Shown here: positions 12,440 to 24,850 of the stretch, piece by piece
Position numbering within the stretch: the first letter of the stretch is position 1
How the letters are laid out: each line of letters begins with the position of its first letter
NCBI GenBank assembly: GCA_018881555.1
Contig: JACAXG010000032.1
Coordinates: 1,996,837-2,060,836 of the forward strand
Source of the DNA: Amblyornis subalaris
Taxonomy: Eukaryota; Chordata; Aves; Passeriformes; Ptilonorhynchidae
Direction of reading: 5' to 3'
DNA: 64,000 nt
Notes under the pieces: generated by a model
What the model was told of the DNA's origin: nothing
Database searches by the model: none
Seen by the model: only the letters and a program-made list of their open reading frames with translations
Made by a program: the position numbers and the translations under genes

Positions 12440-13317
12440 AGAAAGAACTGCTTTGAGTACACTTGATGAAATCCCTCTCAGGTTTGTGAAAACCCTAGCA
12501 GAAGCAATCCCAGTGGTCTCTCAGTACATTTTGAGAATGTGTGGAGGTTGATCAAATTTTGGAAGACTGGAAAAGGGCAAACATAAGACAAATTAAATAA
12601 AATAATTCAAGAGGGAAGGTTATAGAATGATGGGCCAATTCTTTTTGTTGGAACATACTAGATAAAGAAATCCAACAGTACTTTTGTAGGGCACCTAAAA
12701 GAACACCAGATGAGTAAGTAGTAAATTTGTTGACAGTATGCAGTGAGTGTTAACTAATTTGTCAGGATTAAATCATATCAGATCAATCCAAAATCTTTTT
12801 ATGTGAAGTAACATGCCTTAAGGGTATAGACATCGCATAGCTAGGCTTTGTTCAGGGTCTCACATTACACGAGCAAGTGGGGTTATTGTAAAGTGGGGAC
12901 AAAAGTGTCTGGGGGTGCTACATTCAGAGCAGTTGCCAGTGCTTTGCTGTCAAACTGCTATGATGAATTGAGGGTTTATCCTTAGCTTAGTATGTTCAAT
13001 GTTTTCATTATAATCCAATACCAGGTCATTAGAATATTGTTATTAAACCTGCAAGTGAAATGAATCTGAAAGAGGCAGCAAACAGATTGAAAGATAAGAA
13101 TTAATTCAAAAGTATCACAACAATTTACAGAAATAGTCTTGAAAACAACACAGAATTTAATTAAAACAAATGCATGGTTCCACACTTAGGTGAGGATAAA
13201 CAGCTGAGAAAATACAACAAGAAAAAGAAAGATAAGGTAGGGAACAGTCTTGCAAAGAAGTATTTGGACATAACAGTGGGTCACAAAATGAACGTAGGTT
13301 AAGAGTATTATGCTGTT
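12440..13317 (+). mobile_element. Ancient CR1 coding fragment, left half
   Basis: A decayed CR1 open reading frame 2 in a family resembling turtle/crocodile CR1. Ordered landmarks match: a GAAGACTGGAAAAGGGCAAA segment (protein DWKRAN), AAATCATATCAGATCAATCC (the K-S-x-Q-T-N region), the DFxKAFDxVSH-like segment near 12830-12870, GGGGTTATTGTAAAGTGGG, then a CCACACTTAGG segment and GTGGGTCACAAAATGAACGT (V-D-H-K-L/M-N). The frame is broken many times. The match stops at about 13317, where a younger LTR begins, and resumes at about 14335, so both halves are one copy. The left boundary is approximate. Confidence 0.8.
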
Positions 13318-14334
13318 TGTGTTGGTTTTGCCTTGCAAGGTTTGGGTAGCTGGCAGCAGGGGGGCTACAGAGGTGACTTTTGTGAGAAGCTGCCAGAAGC
13401 TGGTAGCACCCCTGGGATAATGTTTTTGAGAAGGGTGAAGAAACCTGTGCAACTGCAGCTGGAGAGAGGACTAAGAATATGTGAGAGCAACAGCTCTGCA
13501 GGCACCCAGGTCAATAAAGAAGGAGCGGCAGGAGGTGCACCAGGTACTGGAGCAGATTTCCCTGCAGCTCCTGGTGCAGCCCATGGTGAGGCAGCTGTGC
13601 CCCTGCAGCACATGGAGGGCAGAGATCACCTGCAGCCTGTGGGATACCTCACCCTGGATCAGGTGGATGCCTGAAGGAGACTGTGACCCTGTGGAGACCT
13701 CACACTGGAGCAGGCTCCTGGCAGGACCTGTGGCCCATGGGGAGAGAGGAGCCCCCACTGGAGCAGGCTTGCTGGCAGGACTTGTGACCCTGTGGGACAC
13801 CCAAGCTGGAGCAGTCTGTTCCTGATGGAAAAGCAGCCTGTGGGAGGGACCTGTGCTGGAGAAGTTTGTGAAGAACTGCAGCCCGTGGAAAGGAGTTGGA
13901 GGACTTTGTAGAAGACTGTATCCTGTGGGAGGGATCCCACACTGGAGCAGGGGAAGAGTGTGAGGAGTCCTTCCCCTGAGGAGAAAGGAACAACAGAGAC
14001 AACGTGTGATGAACTGACCACAGCCTCTGTTCCTCATGCCCCTGTGACTCCGGGAGGGACAAGGTAGAGGAATAGGAAGTGAAGCTGAGCCCGGGAAGAA
14101 GGGAGTGGTGGGAGGAAGGTGTTTTAAGATCTGGTTTTATTTCTCATTACCCTATTCTTATTTGATTGGTAATAAATTAAACTAATATCCCCAAGCGGAG
14201 TGCTGCGTGATCTCTCTCTGCCTTTATCTAGACCCATGAGAATTTTATTGTATTTTCTCTCCCCTGTCCAGCTGACCAGAGGAGTGACAGAGTGGCTTTG
14301 GTGGGCATCTGGCATCCAGGGTCAGCCCACCACA
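13318..14334 (+). mobile_element. Solo LTR inserted in ancient CR1
   Basis: The element begins TGTGTTGG and ends CCACCACA, near-perfect inverted termini of TG...CA type. Length is 1017 bp. The sequence matches an LTR that I recognise as widespread in bird genomes: a GTTGGTTTTGCC start, an AACTCTGCAGGCACC-like segment, a series of CTGGAGCAG-containing units, a GAGTGTGAGGAGTCCTTCCC segment, and an AATAAA polyadenylation signal at 14171-14176. The last 130 bases resemble U5 (CTCTCCCCTGTCCAGCTGA, then GGTGGGCATCTGGCATCCAG). The frames of up to 188 codons on both strands are by-products of the internal units. No clear target-site duplication remains. Family name not asserted. Confidence 0.88.
13650..13950 (+). 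repeat. Degenerate CTGGAGCAG units within the LTR
   Basis: CTGGAGCAG or a close variant recurs near 13654, 13704, 13759, 13807, 13856 and 13941, often with CTGTGGG or CCTGTGG between. The unit spacing of about 45-85 bp is irregular. This array lies in the U3 part of the LTR and explains the long open frames on both strands. Confidence 0.7.
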
Positions 14335-14880
14335 CGGCTGCACAGAGGTCGTACATCACACTGGGATTTATAAAAAGCAGCATAGTCCATAAAATTTGCA
14401 ATGTAATTCTTCTTCACAACATTGTTATGGTTTTTAAGATGTGAACCAGCTGGAGGGAGTACAGAGTGAGGCTATGAGGAAAGTCTGGGGATCTAAAAAG
14501 AATGGGGTGTTTGGTCTCTGTAGAAGACACAAGATAGAAAGGAGAGGTTATATCAGTGTGTGAATACGTAAAAAAGCTGCAAAAAGAGTGTTTCCTACAG
14601 CCATGAAGAGAAAGGCAAGAAATAAAAGTTCAAGTTGCAGACAGAGAAGTTTACTTAAAATTTTAGGAATGGTTTTTCTCACAGTAGGCATTGGTAGGCA
14701 TTGTGGTTGCTTAAGAATGTTTCACAATGCTCATCACTAGAGGTATTAAAGGACAGGCTCAGCAAGCAGGGATAAGATAGTTTGGGAATATGACAGCTAG
14801 AGTAGTTCCTTGTTATAGAAATAAAAATGAACTAGATAATCTGTTCAAGTGCCTTCGATCCATTCCATGTTTGTGTGATT
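14335..14880 (+). mobile_element. Ancient CR1, right half and 3' end
   Basis: This continues the copy at 12440-13317. It holds GGGATTTATAAAAAGCAGCA, matching the 'GGGATGTATTAAGAGGAG' part of old CR1; AATTCTTCTTCACAACATTG; a GTGTTTGGTCTCTGTAGAAG segment, matching the L-F-S-L-E-K motif; and a 3' end near GAACTAGATAATCTGTTCAA that finishes with TTTGTGTGATT at about 14880. The order is the same as in intact CR1, so the LTR at 13318-14334 split a single element. Confidence 0.75.
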
Positions 14881-15081
14881 TAGTTGTCTGTCTGGTACAG
14901 GGAAAAAAGATACAACAAAAAACTGTCTCCCTTTGTTCTTATCTGGACCCTCCCCTCTCCCTTGCGGGTCTCTGGCAAGTCCAGACAGCAGAGCACAGTT
15001 GCAGTGGCTCTTCTATCATAGTGATGAATAATATTTCTAAGTGATAAGATTAATTAAAAATATATGTATATCATACATATA
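14881..15081. other. Short spacer between CR1 copies
   Basis: Non-repetitive sequence ending in an AT-rich tract (15051-15080) with TATATGTATATCATACATAT. No gene seen. Confidence 0.4.
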
Positions 15082-15950
15082 GACAGCACCAATTTGGGCT
15101 TGAGTGTTGATCTGCTGGAGGGTCAGGATGCCCTGCAGATGGATCTGGACAGGCTGGATCAGTGGGTTGAGGCCAGTGGTGTGAGGTTCAACAACGCCAA
15201 ATGCCAGGTCCTGCACTTGGGTTACCACCACCCCCTGCAGCTCCAGGCTGGGGCAGAGAGGCTGGAAAGCTGCCAGGTGGAAAAGAACCTGAGGGTGCTG
15301 GTCAACAGCAACTGAAAATGAGACAGGCCTGCCCAGGTGGCCAAGAAGGCCAATGGCACCTGGCCTGTGTCAGCAATGGTGTGGCCAGCAGGACCAAGGC
15401 AGTGATTGTCTCTCTGTGCTGGGCGCTGGTGAGATTGCAGCTTGAGTCCTGGGGCCATTTTTGGGCCCCTCACAGCAAGAGAGATACTGAGGTGCTGGAG
15501 TGTGTCCAGAGAAGGGCAACAGAGCAGGGGAAAGATCTGGAGCACAACTCTGATGAGGAGCAGCTGAGGGAATTGGGGATGTTTAGCCTGGAGAAAAGGA
15601 GGCTCAGGTTGACCTTGCTCTCTCCAACTGCCTGAAAGGAGGCTGTAGCCAGGTCAGGTTGGTGTCTTTTCCCAGGTAACAAGCAATAGGACAAGAGGAA
15701 ATAGCCTCAAGTTGTGCCAGGGGTGGTTTAGGTTGGGTATTAGGAAACATTTCTTCTCTGAAAGGGTTGTCAAGCACTGGAACAGGCTACCCAGGGAAGT
15801 GTTGGAGTCACTATGCCTGGAGATGTTAAAAGATATGTTGATGTGGCACTTACAGACATGGTTTAGTGATGGAGTTGTCAGTCCTGGGTTAGTGGTTGAA
15901 CTCAATGATCTTAAAGGCTTTTTCTAACCTAAAAAATTCTAAGATTCTAT
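15082..15950 (+). mobile_element. CR1 LINE, about 870 bp, C-terminal coding part and 3' end
   Basis: The copy starts just after the reverse-transcriptase catalytic motif. The frame from 15064 reads QMDLDRLDQWVEASGV then KCQVLHLGY, the CR1 segment that follows FADD, and continues to NLRVLVNSN before a stop. Later segments are [20 protein letters not shown] and the 3' untranslated end with GATCTTAAAGGCTTTTTCTA, terminating AAGATTCTAT at 15950. Frameshifts and stops break the coding part into frames of 83, 144 and 71 codons. It is the largest moderately diverged CR1 in the window; same orientation as its neighbours. Confidence 0.93.
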
Positions 15951-16666
15951 ATTTATTGTTGGTCAACGGTCAGTGAAGCAAACTGTTTACTCAGACACCT
16001 ACATAAATGTTCTGACTCCCAAAGGTTGAACAACTGTGACTTCTACTGAAATTACTGTGAACTTCAAACTCCTGGGACTTCAGCAGTTTAGATTCTTCTG
16101 CAGAAACATTTAATGGTCTTTAAAAATATAAATTACTTTTATTAAAGCTGTTGCTTACATTCAAATCAAAGATGACATTTCGAAAAGTCAATGTACAATG
16201 AAATGCCAGAAAAATATTTGTTAGACTTCCTGTCATTTGTGGTCATGCTACCTCTCCTGTTTTTGTGAAAACAGGAAGATATTAACCTCATGTATGTCTG
16301 CAGTCAATGTAAGAACTCCTGTTCCCTAGTGATCTTCAAAGCAAAAATACCTGGAATAAACATGAGGGCTGTGCTATATCATAAAGAGTCATGATTCTTC
16401 CTTTAGCACAGATTTTAAGAAAAACAAGCAAACTGCAAACAAAGACCATGACAGCCTTTCTTCCTGATATCTGTACAGCCTATTGGTGGATCTTTCTTTT
16501 GATGCTGCAATAGTAAATAACAGATTTTGCTGTATGCTTAGAAAACTTCAAAGCTTCCTGATGCTTTCAATTTTATTAAAATGTTCCACAGCCAGGTTTG
16601 TTCAATATGTTTTTTGAATTTCATTGGCAATATCACTCACTATCTGTCCTTTGAAATGTTAGTGGG

Positions 16667-16712
16667 TTTTTTGTTTGTTTGCTTGTTTGTTTTTCTTGTT
16701 GGTTGCTTGTTT
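16667..16712. repeat. TTTG-type simple repeat
   Basis: Imperfect TTTG/TTGC units with T-runs, on the plus strand. Confidence 0.7.
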
Positions 16713-17088
16713 TCATTTCGTTATTTGACCATAGTATTACCATTAAAAGCCAAATAAACTATTAGAGAGAATACGGTAACCCTTGCAAGGTGTTGCTATT
16801 GCTCTGAAATAATTACTGTAGGTCCAGTGCAGGAACACTAGTGGCCACAAGGATCCTTCGAAGGTGAGTGGGGGCAGCTGGATAATAAACCCTATTCTAA
16901 ATTACTTAGTATTAATTAATCCCTATTTAGAACTCTGATGGAGAGGATGAAATGGGCTCGTTAGTTCTCTTTGATGGTGTGTATGAGGGCCAGATATAGC
17001 TGAATTCTTTGCATATAGCAGATTGCAGACACTGCTGCCTAGATGTGGGTGGGATCTGCAGTTATGATTTGGCATTTCTTTTTCCCAG

Positions 17089-17223
17089 CAAATGGTGGAG
17101 TACAGTGAATATAAATCTCTGTTTCACCATGTGGAGCCACAAAGAGTTCCCAGCACTGGCTGGGGAATGAGTGAAGAGATGAGAGGCTCCATGGTGGGAC
17201 TGAGGCTACAGAAGGACTGTTAG
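17089..17223 (+). other. Weak candidate terminal exon
   Basis: A pyrimidine-rich stretch ending TTTCTTTTTCCCAG at 17088 is a good splice-acceptor match. The next 44 codons are open, beginning QMVEYSEYKSLF, and stop at 17221-17223. About one in eight random sequences stays open this long, so evidence is weak. No homologue recognised. Confidence 0.12.
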
Positions 17224-20200
17224 GTTCCTAAGAAGACTTCTGCTGCTGTCTGCCCTTTCCTTCACTGCTGATGTCACAGTTTTCTGGGTAAAGGAAGACA
17301 TAACCTGACATAATTCTGAAGTATTTTCATAATAATGGATCCCATATGTTGGTAAGCAAGAGTGAATTCTCAAAACTGTTTTGACTACCACACTTTTTTT
17401 TTTGCAGTCACTGCTTACTAATTCAAGGAGGCCAAGGGGTCAGAGACAGTTTTACAATGCTTTTGCTTATGCTTTACATGAAATGTCTTTCCTTTTCCAG
17501 CCGTTGCTGAAAGCTTAAAATTATGCGAATATTTGTTTAGGGCAGGCCTAAACCACAGAGATTTGATGTGGGTTTGGACTAGCAGTTTGTTATTTTGGAA
17601 GTTCTTTTAAGGATGATCCTGAGTTCCCAGGGTTATAATTATTTTTCTGGACTCATCCCCAGATTTTATTCCTACTTCTATTTTTATTCTCTCATGAAAG
17701 GACAGAATATCAAAAAAATGGGAAGTTCAGACAACAATCATAAAAAATGAGCCTGCTCTTCCTTTCTTCCACACTTCTTTTTATGAGGGTGGTATGCCTC
17801 TGAGAGTCTGCAAATGTTTTTGTGAACAAAAGAGCTATTTGGACTACTTTAGCTCCAGTGTTCAACACTTTCTACAAAACTCTTGCTGTGGTGATGTCCA
17901 GGCTGTCCTTCTGCTGTGTCTATCATGCAGAAGTTCTTCAAAAAAGGCATTTCATATAGTCCACAGATGTGTTACTGGTTCATGCTATGACGTGATTCTT
18001 CAACCTGCTTGCTGTTTTTCATATCTCAGGGATGAAGATATTTGTTGAAATGTAAAGGTGATTATTTCAAAATGGATAGAAGAAGGGAACGGACAAACAA
18101 CTCAGCATTTGAAGGCGGAACTCCTAGAATTTTAAAAGGTAGGTAACAAGGATATCTAGAATACAAGTTCATACTACCAACATTTCTGGAAGGAAAAATA
18201 AAAGCTCATGCTTAAAGATTTAGGGCTGACTCTAACTCCAAGGGATTAGGCTGACATCTTTATGGAAGCAGATTGGTTTTATCTTTTCTTAAAGCTTTCT
18301 CTGAAGCATCTTGTGATGGTCATGAATAGGGATAGGATATTCTAATAGATCAACATGAGCTGAGGTAACTTTTACTGGATGACGCTATCACTATGGCTGA
18401 TCACAGACAAGGAAAGCTGAGGGGAGCCCTCGGGTACCTCTACTGTCCTGTGTACAATTTTGCTGCACACTGTCTTCACAGTAAGCCACAAAATGTTCTG
18501 GTTTTCTCTCTCTTTTTCTGACAATCGCATCTTTTATCTAGAAACTATCTCTAAAATACCCCAAAGTGTTGGTATTCAGCATGAAGATGACCAGTAGGCG
18601 CTGGTTTACAACTGCAGAGGAAAACTGATTCAGAGTGAAATGGGCATTTTCGGTCACCATCTTTTATATTTAACAGGTGATGTGAACACTGATGGTTGCT
18701 GCTGCCAGTGATGTGAAAGCATGGAAGATGTAGAGCTGTCACCCTGTCTGCTGCCGAGAAGTACTGGGAGCAGAACCTGGTCCTTGGAGACCTCCAAGGA
18801 CAAAGAAACAAGGAGGTTCTGATGCACAAATTCCTTGACTGTCTTGTAAATTTTTAAGAAGTTCACAGTGAGGAGTCTAAGGGAGAGAAACCTATGGACT
18901 CACAGGGGCAGAAGCACCAAGCACAGTGGGTGCAGAAGACTAATAGGGCAAGCCCCAGTTTTGGGCAGGCCCCTCTTTTGTGCAAGGCCTTGCCCCACCT
19001 CCTCAGAGGTTTCTCTATCTGCTACCATCAGTACCTGGTTATCAGCAAAAGCATTACTCTGTCCTCCTTACAAGCTGCTTATCATCAGAGGTGGGAGTTG
19101 CACATACATATTCCAGTCCTTCCCCCAGAGATACTTGTCATTAAATGTGACAGGCTTCTGAAGAAGTATTGTTACTTGTAAATAAAATATGGTTGCTAAG
19201 AAACACTATGATTAACATGCTGACAATACAACCTTCTTTGATTGTTTGGGCACCAATTGTCTGCTTCTGTAATCAGTGAGGAAATAATTTTTTTGAGGAG
19301 ATTTGTCAGGCTGGAAAAACGAGGGTTTTTTTAGTTTCTTTTTAAATTAGATTAGAGTCTAGTGTTTCCATACAAAGAAAGGGTCTCCAAGCCATAACTC
19401 TTCTATTTTATTTTTTTTTATTTGGCACATCATAAGTTTTGTGTTTCTGTTTATGTTAATTTTTCAGCTAGGAAAATAAGGTTAGTGTTAATAATGTATC
19501 TGTCAAAATATTCAAGTAAAGAGAACTGGAAGCTCGGGCTCATTAAATTTTTATGTGTAAATTCTATATATTAATTTTCTTTTTGCTGGTTCTGGTCTCA
19601 TCTTGAATTTTTCCTACTCTCAAATTCTTCCAGTTATTTGGGACTTTTGAGATTATCTTTTTTGATCTACATCTAGAAACAACCTGCACGATTATTCCTG
19701 TACAGAACAAGGGATTTGAGTCTTCTTTTCCATTAGGGGGAGACATAAAAATGGTGGCAATTGTTCTTTTTCCAGTAGATTGACTCTAGTGCTAATGGCT
19801 GAGGCTTGGTGAAAGGAGATGAGCAGGCAGAACTCATCCTCCTCAGGTTGAAAATTACCCTTCTCACCTCCTGTAACTGGATGTGTAACTGCACTTGCAT
19901 ATGTTGTAACAGATGGTGTTTCACTGAAGAATGGCTGAAAACGGCACCTTCCTACCCAATGTTTCTGCCTGCTGTGTGTACTCAGAGTCATGTCTTCTTA
20001 CTACAGTGTTTAAAAAAATGTTGTGTTGCCTATTAGTCTTGCAGAGCTAACTGAGAGATGATGGGTGGCATCTCTTTTCTGCTAATGTAAATGGTATTCC
20101 AAGAACAAAGCACCTGTGCTAGCACATGGAAAACAATGATTCTGCATGGGTATCTATGTAGGCACAGCCTGCAAGCAGCAAAGATGCCTGCTGGAGTCCA

Positions 20201-20863
20201 GATCTGCCTGGAGGTTGTCTGTGGTGGTGATGGATGCAAAGATAAAATCCCCGTTCTGAGACCTTACAGTAAGTGTTCATTTCCAGAATTTCAGAAAAAC
20301 AAACTTACTGTACTTTTACTTCTACTCGGGGATGGGACCAACCATAGGTTTTGCAACACAACATCTGTGTGTTTGCTGTTCTTGTGTAACAAACGCAGAT
20401 GATTACGCCACAAGTGAGAGAAGGACGCCTTGGCATAACTATTGTTGGTAAAAATAAACTTGAACACATAGATGTTTACCTACTGATTTAAAGGCACTAT
20501 GACTTTCAGAAAGAGCTCAATGCCCTAGAAGATAAGTAGAAGAGTAAAGAAGATAGGTGATTTGTAGTCTGTCGAGTCGTACAAAGAAAGGTAACAGTTT
20601 TGCTGTTAAACACACAAAGTCAAATTTCCCCTTCCACCAAGTGCAAACAGATTACATCTAACCAGTGTAGTGTTACTTAAATAAATGTTTCTGGATTCCA
20701 TTGGACAGTTGACTGAAACCATGAGGTATGATATTTGGGTACAGTCATTTGGCTACATGCATATTTTCCCACGTAGTTATTGTGCTGAATAATGTAGGTA
20801 ATTCTGGTTATCCTGTGGCACATAAATATTGAGGGTAGAGAAGCTGCTTTTCATGCTTTGACA

Positions 20864-22450
20864 GATTTCAAGGCCGGAAGGGTGGCCTATGACTGTCTAA
20901 TCTAAACCCTTCCTCACACTGGAGATGTAATTTCTCTGAAAACTGAATTACACCACCTATTTCAAAAAGCTGCCTAAATCCACCTTAACAACTCAGACTA
21001 ATTGTGAGCTGGCATCTCTCCTAATAAAATTTCATTTTCTGTGTTGTGTCTTATTTCAAGGTTAAGTTTTCTAACTCCAGCTTCCAGTCATTATGCCTAA
21101 TTATGATTTTGTCAGCGGGTTTGAAAACCATACTACTGGATGGTGTTTCTGTGTGCAAGGGTCTATACAAATGCATCAAATCATCTTTTAACCTTCTCTG
21201 TTAAATTAAGCTGTTTAAGACTCACATCTCTATATTTGTTTTCCAGTCTCTGGCCTATTTTTTTTTTTTATTTTTCTGTGATTTCCAAGTTTTTCTGGAA
21301 TATCTGAGTCCAGACCTAAGTGTCTTCTTGTAGTTCAGTATATTTTAGAACAGCAGTAACATTCCCACACTTCTACTTGATAATCACTTTTCATATAACC
21401 AAGGATCATATTGGCCATTTAGCCAAAGCACTACTTTGAGAGCATATTTTGAGATGATTACCTACAATGACTCTCAAGTCCTTTTCTGAGCTACTGCTTT
21501 CCAAAAGAGAGTCTTGCTGTACCTATAATTTGTATTCCTGGTCCCCAGAGGCATTGTTCTGCATTTGGCTATCATTAAATTCATTTTGTTGAAATTTAAC
21601 TATTTTAGTGGACATTTCAGGTAGTTCTGCACCAGAGCCTCATCTTTGCTACTTACTGCCCTGCTATGTTTTGTTCATATGCTCTTTCTAGTCCATTGCT
21701 CCTTCTCTATGTGGAGCAATGGCTGTTTGGGGGAACCTTGTAGATGCACCTGTGCTACTTTCTGAACACTGTGAGATATTTTAATTGCATCTAATGTACA
21801 GTCTGTTAATTCTCCACAAGTCAAGTTTGTTTTTAAACCAAAGTGTTTTGTGGCACTAAGTCAAATGCCTTAAAAATGAAAAATGCTGTGCCAACACATT
21901 CACCTTTATCAACAGGGCCTATAATCCTGTCATAAAAAACAGTATGTTTGTTTGACAAGATTTACTTTCTACAAAACCATGTTGAGTGGCATAAATTATA
22001 TGTTTAGCCACGGTTTGTTGATAGAATCCTCATTTAACTGTTCCATGCACATCAGAGAAATTTTTCAATGGTCCTTAGGTTATCTCTTTTGCTCTTATTA
22101 AACACTGGAATTACTTTGGCAGTTTTCCAAGACATATCAGTATCCCAGCTTTCCAAGGCCTTTTAAAAATTAAAATTAAACTAAAAGCACTCTTCAGCCT
22201 TTTAAAAAGATGTTTGGATCTAAGTTATAAGTACATGTTAAAATTTTTTATTTTTATGTGATCTTATGCTAGTATTTTGACAGAGATGAAGTTTAGCTAA
22301 AACGGGTATTTAGCACTCCTTTGTTTTAGATATCAAGATGTATTTATGACAAATGTTTCAATTTTCTACATCACTGTTAAGAGGTCTTCCATCTACATCT
22401 CCTGAAACAAAACTTACAGCTGACCTAATATCACCCTTCTTCCTAATACA
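20864..22450 (-). mobile_element. Ancient CR1 relic, about 1.6 kb, antisense
   Basis: Read on the plus strand, the sequence follows, in order, the reverse complement of the reptile-type CR1: TTTCAAGGCCGGAAGGGTGG (3' end), CAGCTTCCAGTCATTATGCC, TTTAACCTTCTCTGTTAAAT, AAGTCCTTTTCTGAGCTACT, AAGTCAAATGCCTTAAAAAT, GTTTGACAAGATTTACTTTC then AACCATGTTGAGTGGCATAA, and AACACTGGAATTACTTTGGC. These cover the reverse-transcriptase region and the 3' untranslated end. The copy is heavily mutated but colinear over about 1.3-1.6 kb, with some deleted segments. The upstream limit is uncertain and may extend past 22450. The subfamily clearly predates the young CR1 copies elsewhere in the window. Confidence 0.8.
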
Positions 22451-24444
22451 TGTGAACACTAATCCTCATTTCCTGAAGCCCTAGCTGTGCCTAACATTAA
22501 ATTCATCCAACTAACTTTCTCAGAAGTCACCCATTTTTTAAGTTTTCCACCTTTCACTTGTTTCCTATTTACTCATGTTACGTACAATTTATTATCTCAA
22601 ATCTCATTTTAATACACTGGCATTCTTGTTGAAAGAAAGAAGCTTTCTTGACTTGTGGAATCATTTTAAAGAACCAGGAATGACATTCCTCTCTCCTCTT
22701 AGTTTTATCAGATTTAAACACCTAAATTTCAGGAAACCACTCTGAAATTTTTTACAGAGAGAAATAAGCACTTCTAGGGGGTGATTCAATTGATTGATTT
22801 TAGAGATCTCTTTTAGGATGGGATGAACTGCCTAATGGAGCTGCTTATTTCTCCCCTGAGGTTCTTAGGTTGGACTTAATGCTACTGAGTTTTAGATGTC
22901 TGTGTTATCGTGTACAACTCCCACCTTTCGTTTTTAGTAAAAAACTGAACCAGTTGTCCAGAAAACATCCCTGCATTTAAGGCCACCCATCATAAATCAG
23001 GCTTTCGTTCTACATCCTCAAGAGAGGAGTTTACAGAGGCTGAGTGAAAATACATGCCCATCAGTAATTTTTCTCTGCTAATCCATAATCATTCAAGGTT
23101 CTGTGACTCTGAATCATAACAAGGAATGACAGCCACCGCCACCTCTTCCCTAGCTGTTACTGAGCCTTTCAAAACTGGAATAGAAACAGTTTTTTGACTA
23201 TGAAACATTGATCCCTTACAAGCACGGTTCTATGAGACTGGTTGGAATGTGTCAATGTTTTTACCATATTTGCTGTTGCAACCTGTCTGTGCTGTCTATG
23301 TGGTTTAAGCAGAGCAGCAAATGATGCTGGGATGAATCACTGGAGCTCCAGATCTTTTCAGCCAGTTACTTTCAGCATTTGAGAGGGATGCCACGTTTCC
23401 AGTTGTGGCACTGTCCTATAGGCAGTGATTTCCCCATCATTCCTCTCTGCCTCTTTGTCAAACTCATACAAGCACCTTCCAGCCAGCTAGAAAACATTTA
23501 TAGATCCTAGTGCTATTCCAGCTGGCCAAACTTTTTCCTTCAGCAGTGCCACTTTTATTTACTTACCACTTCTCATCTTTTGGCAACAGGGTCTCAGTAC
23601 ACACATCCATTAGAATTTTGCAGAAGGACATGGATGGTCGCTGCCTGTGCTTGGATGAAGTGGTGCAGCCCTGGTAGAGGCTGGGGTGTGCTCAAGCTGA
23701 CAAGGCGTGCAGGGAGGCAAGGTACATTCTCTCAGGCTCGATTGGGTGGTAATTATGACTTCTGGCTCCCAAACCAGAGCTGGCTCAGGAAATGAGTGGA
23801 CTTAGATGGCTTCTGCCAGGAAAACACTGTGTAGACACAGCCCATGTCTGACTAATGAAGGAATTAATGAATCTCTGATATTTGATTCTCTTGTAGATCC
23901 TGGTAATTTGCTGTTATTTCTGTTCAATTGAACAAACAAGCAGTAAATGGAGCAATAGTCCACGGGAGAGGATGAAGAACACATCTTTGTAACAAGCATT
24001 TCCTTTTAAAGTTGCTCAATTTTGATTTCTTTTTGATCAGCTAACCCAGGATCCTGCCAGCTCTATGCCAGTTACGCAACTTTGGTGCTGATAGTTCAAC
24101 AGGCTGCTGTGTTTATCTCCCAGTGCAATTCTGACTTTCTTCGGTTTTCCTTCCCTGTTGTCTCTCCTGGGAAACTTTGTTCTTCTACATATTTTATCAG
24201 TTCTACTTTCTGAGGCCTCTGGGATGCCTTTTGAATCCCTGAATGTAGAAGTCATTCAAGCATAACCATTTTGACATCCTTGATTCTCAGAAACCTTGAC
24301 CAATTTAGGGGCAAATGGTCTTGGAAGAAAATATACACGTGGATTTCATAAGGTTCAAGAATGAAGTGCAATTTTTGAAATCATGGTTTGTTTTGAATAA
24401 TGTCCACTAATTTATCAAAGTTGGTTTCCCCACATCCTACCTCA
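22451..24444. other. Unique DNA, possibly including more eroded CR1
   Basis: No clear repeat or exon. The first few hundred bases may still belong to the relic CR1 on the left but are too diverged to claim. Frames of 60-72 codons at 23580-24255 have no recognised features. Confidence 0.35.
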
Positions 24445-24548
24445 CGGGCACTGGGTGTAATTCTTGGAGCTGTCATATGCAGGGCCAAGAGCTGGACTTC
24501 GATGATCCTTGTGGTTCCCTTCCAGCTTAGGATGTTATATGACTCTAC
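24445..24548 (+). mobile_element. CR1 LINE 3' end, short
   Basis: Matches the CR1 tail of the type 'GGGCTGGACTTGATGATCCTTG': here GAGCTGGACTTCGATGATCC, then GTGGTTCCCTTCCAGCTTAG, ending ATGTTATATGACTCTACGAG. About 100 bp remain. Confidence 0.8.
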
Positions 24549-24850
24549 GAGACCTTTCTTACGATAACGTTCTTTTGAAGGTGGACCCAGGCATTGTTCA
24601 GAATCTGTCTGACAGACGTGGATTTGTTCCATCAGAAAAGATGCTTCTGCTCTGTTGCATTTTTGGGTGTCCTGATGGCTCCTTAAGCTCTGTTTCCCTG
24701 GTTCTTGTATTACATATGATTTTCCTTTGGCTAAACTCTGGAAAGAGTGTCAGTCCTCTAGTTTATTAGTGCATCCAATTATAATTTCTAGCAATCGACA
24801 TGCTCTTTCCAAAATAAGCTGACACTTCTTAGTCAGGTAATAATCAGTAC
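24549..24850. other. Unique DNA next to the cysteine-rich frame
   Basis: No repeat recognised. It contains the continuation, in another minus-strand frame (24750-24962, 70 codons), of the cysteine-rich reading frame described in the next entry. Confidence 0.35.

Larger units (their letters stand above)
15951..20863. other. Unique DNA, no repeat or gene recognised
   Basis: About 4.9 kb without a recognisable repeat except a TTTG/TTGC tract at 16667-16712 and A/T runs. Splice-like candidates at 16837-16864 and 17089-17223 are listed separately. The frames of 84-103 codons at 17794-18048, 18551-18829 and 20091-20402 have no protein-like features that I can name. Confidence 0.45.

Noticed and set aside
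13471..14037. 188-codon minus-strand frame and its companions on the plus strand
   Set aside because: They lie in the LTR and come from its CTGGAGCAG-type repeated units.
16837..16864. Short segment before a GTGAGT donor at 16865
   Set aside because: The upstream acceptor has a weak pyrimidine tract; chance pairing is likelier.
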